Source: Channa striata | Taxonomy: Eukaryota > Chordata > Actinopteri > Anabantiformes > Channidae | Length of the DNA stretch: 64,000 nucleotides | Direction: 5' to 3' | Assembly: GCA_033026295.1 (NCBI GenBank) | Contig: CM065173.1 | Coordinates: 9,279,517-9,343,516, forward strand | Part shown: one piece after another, positions 59,375 through 64,000 of the stretch | How the letters are laid out: the number at the start of each line of letters is the position of its first letter | Numbering within the stretch: the first letter of the stretch is position 1 | Position numbers and translations under genes: made by a program | Notes under the pieces: model-generated | Databases searched by the model: none | The model's input: the letters and a program-made list of their open reading frames with translations, nothing else | Told to the model about the DNA's origin: nothing

Positions 59375-62300
59375 ATAGTGATTACACAATGTAACCGACA
59401 GAAAAACCTCTCTTAGTCCATCTTGAATCATTAGAAATCTACCAAAGCTATGTATCAACTTAAACAACACAAGTCTTTAAAAAAAAAAAGGGGGGGGTAA
59501 AATTTTAGCCAAGTATTTAAAAAGATCTTTAGATTTGAGCCTAGTAACAAAGGTACCATTCAATGAGAAAATTACAGATTTTTAAAATACTTTTACGGCT
59601 TCTGATATCGGGTGTTAATTGTGTCAAAATTCCTTTCATGAACGCCGCAAACAAACAGGAAGTGCTGCTTACATTAAGGAAACACCAAAAATTAATGGAT
59701 GCACTAAAAAAAGAAAAAAAAAAACTAACCCTAAAGGAACTCCAGGATGTAATGGGGAAAACCCCTCTGAGTAAATTATACTTTATAATGAACCAGAAAG
59801 CCCTGCAGTAATTAGCTGTACTGTAAATGAGCCAACCCACTTCTCTATGGAGATGACCCTGAAATATAAAATACATCAGAAACCCCATGCTGGATTTTTA
59901 GGACAAAGATGAATAAAACATTAACAAGTATGAAAAAGTTAGAGGAGCAACAGCTACTGTGGTTTATTCAAAGAACATGCCGTTCTTTTTTTTGTATACT
60001 ATGAGAGCTGCAGCAATTATTCCATGGTCTGCAAACTGATTATCTTTTATTAATATGAGACATTTCAAGAAAAAATTATAAATATTTGTATGCACTAGCT
60101 GTATAGATGTGAAGGAGTTGTGCTTATCCCTGTGTTATATTCTCAGCTGAATATTTTTGGCTGCACAAAAATGTAAATGCAATCCGAGATGTGAACTTGG
60201 ATTGCACTGACTGATTAATAAGAAAACACACTGCAGACGACTCAGTCACAATAACTGTTAGTAGCAATCTCTAATCAGTTTTTAAAATTAAGATATCTAC
60301 AATCAGGAAAGTGTTATATTGTGAAAATACAAAACCTAATTTTGTATTAAAGTCAATCTCAGTATCTTTCTTACTTTCTTTACATTAAACATTAACAATT
60401 TGTTACTGCACCACCTGGAAAGGTCAAACTAATATTGAAGTCTACACTTCATTTCAACTGACATTTTATATATTACTCCAAATGTAATACATCTTGTCTT
60501 TTTGAATGAAAATAATCATATCTGGCTAGTATGCCAGGGGGTTGAATGACAAATTTAATCAAACAGAATAAACTGGTTCATGGGGATGTGAATTTTTTAT
60601 GTGGAGATGTTTTATTTACTAATATATATTTAATACTCAGCAGGGAGAAGCATCTGAACCACTTTCAACATGTCTGGCTTTGGTAGATCATCAATATTAT
60701 ATATTTTTACACCTAAAAGTCAAGTTCATTTGCTATAACTAGGTTGCCTTCATTTCTTATATGATATTTGTAAAAATAAGATCTCATATGTAGAGTTTGT
60801 TTTTGCATATATATGCTGTTTTTCATTTCCAATTTTACTTTAAAACCAGTAAACAGAGCAGCCAGCAGATAAAAGTCAGATTAAGCAAAGTTTGCTCCAA
60901 CAGCTCCTAATGCAGCCTGGTACTGGATCAGACACTGAAACCTTTTTCACGTCTGAGCTGTACAAGTAAAATAAAGAAATAATTTATTTTTATACGGTAT
61001 CTATAGAAATAGAGAGTAGTCTGGTTGTTAGCGTCACATGCTACAAAAAGCACTTTGGGCTGTAAAATGACTTTTCTGCCTTAGTTTTTTTGGAACTCAA
61101 TCTCAAAAGTGGGAACACAAGCCTCACTTGGATGACAAATGGAATAGATTGGACAGAAATGCATCTTAGGAGGTTCATTTGCAAGTAAATGGGTTTGAGC
61201 ATCTCTGCTCTCAAACATACTCTAAAGAAAATGTCCGCTGTCACAGTTCCTGAAGGACGCATCTGCATTACAGCTTAATTAAAGAGTTTTGGAGATTTGA
61301 GGGAAACGGGCTTTCCAGCCAATAACACTGGAATATCGGAAACTGGTTTTGACTAAATATTCATGATCCTCATCACAACTGTGGAGCTTGAATGTGTTGT
61401 GACACTGAATTGATTTGGCAGAAGCTATGGGAAGTTATTTTGAGACCTTTCTGAGATGTTTGCAAGGGGGGAATTTAGATTATAAGATATCTTTTCACAA
61501 AGCACCTTTATGTGTCAGTGACAGACTGAGAGGCAGACAGTGCAGCTCCTGTGGCACCGAGGTGTGATGTGGTTACACTGTGTCAAAGATTGCCATCACA
61601 TTTAATTATCTGGCTGGCTGCACTAACCAAAATGGTCGACCGGAGGGGCCAGTCAGTCACTCTCGTCTGGTAGACACTCGGAACGTCTCCAGCTGACTTT
61701 CACCTTATTGTTTTAGTTGGTCATTATTCTGTTCTCTCTCTTGGTGTGATAAAGCCTCATCAACAATTATTTTGGAGACTTTTGGGGCCAAAACCAATTA
61801 GGGTTTAGTATATCAACTGTTTAATACAAACCTCAGATGTGGTGTTTTGTTGGAGCTGCCACTACAGTCTTATTTATTATTAGACACTGGACACCTTTAG
61901 GGCTAAAACTCAAGCTTTACCAAGGTAATCCCAAAGGAAATTCAGCTTGCTGGTAGTACAGGTTTATGTTGTCAAAAAAAGGCCACATAAAGTCTGACAA
62001 CAATTAAATGAGTATACAGACATTAGCTGTGTAAGAAGACTCTCTTCAAACAGACTTCCATTTTTTTTCTTGAATGTTCCTCAACTACAATGAACGTAAG
62101 AACTGTAGCTTTACACAAATACAGTATCCTGCCAATAAGAAACTGGTCTATTCTCCCTACACTTTGCATAGCGTCTACAATGCTGAGCTAAACATTTAAC
62201 CCTTAACAAAGATGGATGTACAGATTTACATTCTTGACCAGTTTTTAAAAAACATTTCATTCCTAGAATAATTGAAAATCTGGAGCCATTTATGAGATGT

Positions 62301-62602
62301 GTTGGCAGTAATAAAAATGTCTGCACATGACTAGCATTCTATTTGAATGTGAAATTAAATCTTGCCAAAAACACTACTGCTATGTAGGAATCACATAAGA
62401 TATCGAACTCTTGGAAATACCTAAACATATTAAACACATTCTTAACATTTTGTTTTGCGCATTCAGTAAGTGGCTGATCAAATACACGGAGAATAAATCA
62501 GTCAGACGATATATCAATAATATCATTACTCACTGGTTTCACAACCAGCTAGAATGACCCCCCCTTACATACACAGGTCCCTCTCTACTTTAAAAAAAAA
62601 AA

Positions 62603-62623
62603 GGGGTGGGGTGGGGGTGGGGG
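62603..62623 (+). other. Predicted G-quadruplex (four G tracts, single-T loops)
   Basis: GGGGTGGGGTGGGGGTGGGGG preceded by eleven A. Four tracts of four or five G with one-base loops fit the most stable G4 class. It is on the template strand of rapgef2, within the 5' intron. Confidence 0.75.
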
Positions 62624-64000
62624 CAGGACAGAGGGTTTAAGGGAGTGCATGATAAACATTTAATCCTTTCTCTCTAATCATTTAGGTCATCCGTCTGTCA
62701 GTCAATAAGCCAGGGTCCATTCAGACTATATGCATGTGGTCCAGTGACCTCTTGGGGCCAATGACATGCAAGAGACCGGGCCAAAATGGATGCCAGCACA
62801 ACAATGATGACACACACTGATTAAGCTCTTCCCATCAGGAGCACGATGTCAGCACAGTGCTAAAATAACACACTATCGTTTAAATCTGTCTGTGTATAAT
62901 ATATTGAGCATCAAACACAGCATGAGACTACGGCTGTCGTCTTACTGTATGTAGGCCTTTCTGTTCTCCTGGGCTCCGAGTTCTATATTTTGTTGCACAA
63001 AAATGAAGGGAGCTCTGCACAACAGTGAGCTGAAAATATGTACAATCAGCTGTCACAGGAGGATTAAGCATCACTCTAATGCTCGAGCCACAACATTCTG
63101 TTCTGCCTACATGTGAGCAGATGTGGCACTCCTTAAATTACACTGTAGACCTAATGACCTAGATTGCTGGGTGGAAGCCCTGGATGGAGCGACGGACTGG
63201 CTCTCAATCTCTTTACTGCCTTTATGCGTTGGGGTTAAATCTGAGCTTACAATGCTAGATGTCTATCACTGTGGATGGCCAAGAGAAATGCAACCCTGTC
63301 TGGGGTACAAAGCATCCAAGAGTTTCAAAGAGTGTCCTAGTTTCAGTAAAAATAAATGTATTTAATTGTCAGTTTAATTGGTTTAAATAATGGAACAAAA
63401 CAAAACAACCAAACATATTTGTTTTGTGATTTCAAACCGCTAAATCTGCCTGAGGCTGTGTTGCTCCTTTAACCATGTATTATGTGGTGTTAACTTTGCA
63501 TAGTAATGAAAAATGGAAAAATGCGAATGTTGAGAGCCTAAGACACAGAGGGCAAATCCCAGAGGTTCCCCTGATTCCCATGGTTGAAGATTCTCGCTTT
63601 CCTGAGCCTCAAGGATCAAGAGATTAAAACCCTTTCAGCAGGGTGTCCGATTAAATGGGCCTGATATGCTCACTGGGCTTCCCTCCATGGTTGTAGCTCC
63701 ACCAGTCGGTACCACATCAGCCAGAAACAAGACAAGAAGAGATGGTTATCTACAATGAGCAATACAGTCCACTAGATGCCTGTTGTTGTAAAAAGTCTGT
63801 TGACAGAAGTGCAACAAATGAGTAAAACTCTAAAATCATCTCTTAATGTAGATGTTAGCACAGTTGTATTATCGGGCATGGGTGGAAGATTACGGGACAC
63901 GTGTCATAAAAAAATCCTACTTTTTTTTTACATTTCAAGTAAATAAAGATGTTACATCAGTTATAATGGAAATGGGTTTTGGTGTGAAGTTGCAGACTGC

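Larger units (their letters stand above)
59248..64000 (-). other. rapgef2: rapgef2 5' intron, runs off the window
   Basis: At least 4.75 kb upstream of the first recognised exon. I looked for the mammalian short N-terminus and for the long-isoform cNMP exons on the minus strand and found neither. It holds a CA repeat and a G-quadruplex-forming run. Confidence 0.7.

Noticed and set aside
59563..59811. 82-codon plus-strand Lys-rich ORF
   Set aside because: It looks protein-like in places, but it is AT-rich, lies in an intron and has no recognisable family or splice context.
1..64000. A CRISPR array, bacterial defence system, phage or viral genome
   Set aside because: The sequence is vertebrate, with spliced genes and fish repeats. 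No regularly spaced direct repeats, operon structure or viral genes were seen.

Overview
The window looks like teleost fish nuclear DNA. It is AT-rich, with GT-AG introns (several only about 100 bp), abundant CA, GATG and poly-A microsatellites, and degraded SINE-, LINE- and DNA-transposon-like repeats of kinds common in fish. No bacterial operon, CRISPR array, rRNA, tRNA or viral gene was seen. The only protein-coding gene I can support is rapgef2 (PDZ-GEF1/RA-GEF-1/CNrasGEF), a Rap guanine-nucleotide exchange factor, on the minus strand. I assign it to RAPGEF2 rather than RAPGEF6 from diagnostic stretches such as [19 protein letters not shown] and [19 protein letters not shown], compared with the families as I remember them. 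I cannot say which teleost co-orthologue (a or b) it is.

Right part (35.5-64 kb): 22 constitutive coding exons plus two alternative microexons run from 59247 down to the stop codon at 38159-38161. A 3'UTR of about 2.7 kb probably ends near 35.47 kb. Every exon was bounded by hand from splice sites and codon phase. They encode, in order, a Ser-rich N-terminal segment, an acidic linker, a cNMP-binding-like domain, a RasGEF N-terminal (REM) module, a PDZ domain, a Ras-associating domain, the CDC25/RasGEF catalytic domain, and a long Ser/Pro-rich tail with two PPxY motifs and a C-terminal PDZ ligand (VSAV). The first coding exon or exons are not recognisable up to 64000, so the gene is 5'-incomplete here. 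One exon (45168-45290) is one base short. In the sequence as given this creates an in-frame TGA, while the flanking exon phases demand the missing base. It is most likely an assembly or sequencing indel, but it could be a real lesion.

Left part (1-35.4 kb): a gene desert downstream of rapgef2, as expected because mammalian RAPGEF2 is also followed by a large gene-poor interval. I found no convincing gene there. It holds a truncated, frameshifted LINE reverse-transcriptase remnant (about 3.77-4.44 kb), other old repeats, microsatellites and two CTCF-like motifs. It also holds several blocks that look like candidate conserved non-coding elements. The most notable are a diverged pair of similar segments (about 1.54-1.87 and 5.43-5.84 kb) sharing an octamer, and a homeodomain/POU-rich block beside a CpG-dense patch (13.1-13.85 kb). 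These regulatory calls are inference from composition and motifs, because no alignment could be run.

I did not find a clearly new biological system. The strongest leads are the one-base frameshift, a possible 15-nt microexon just upstream of the RA domain, a preserved 24-nt microexon, the duplicated octamer-bearing segment and the lineage-specific changes in the RAPGEF2 tail.
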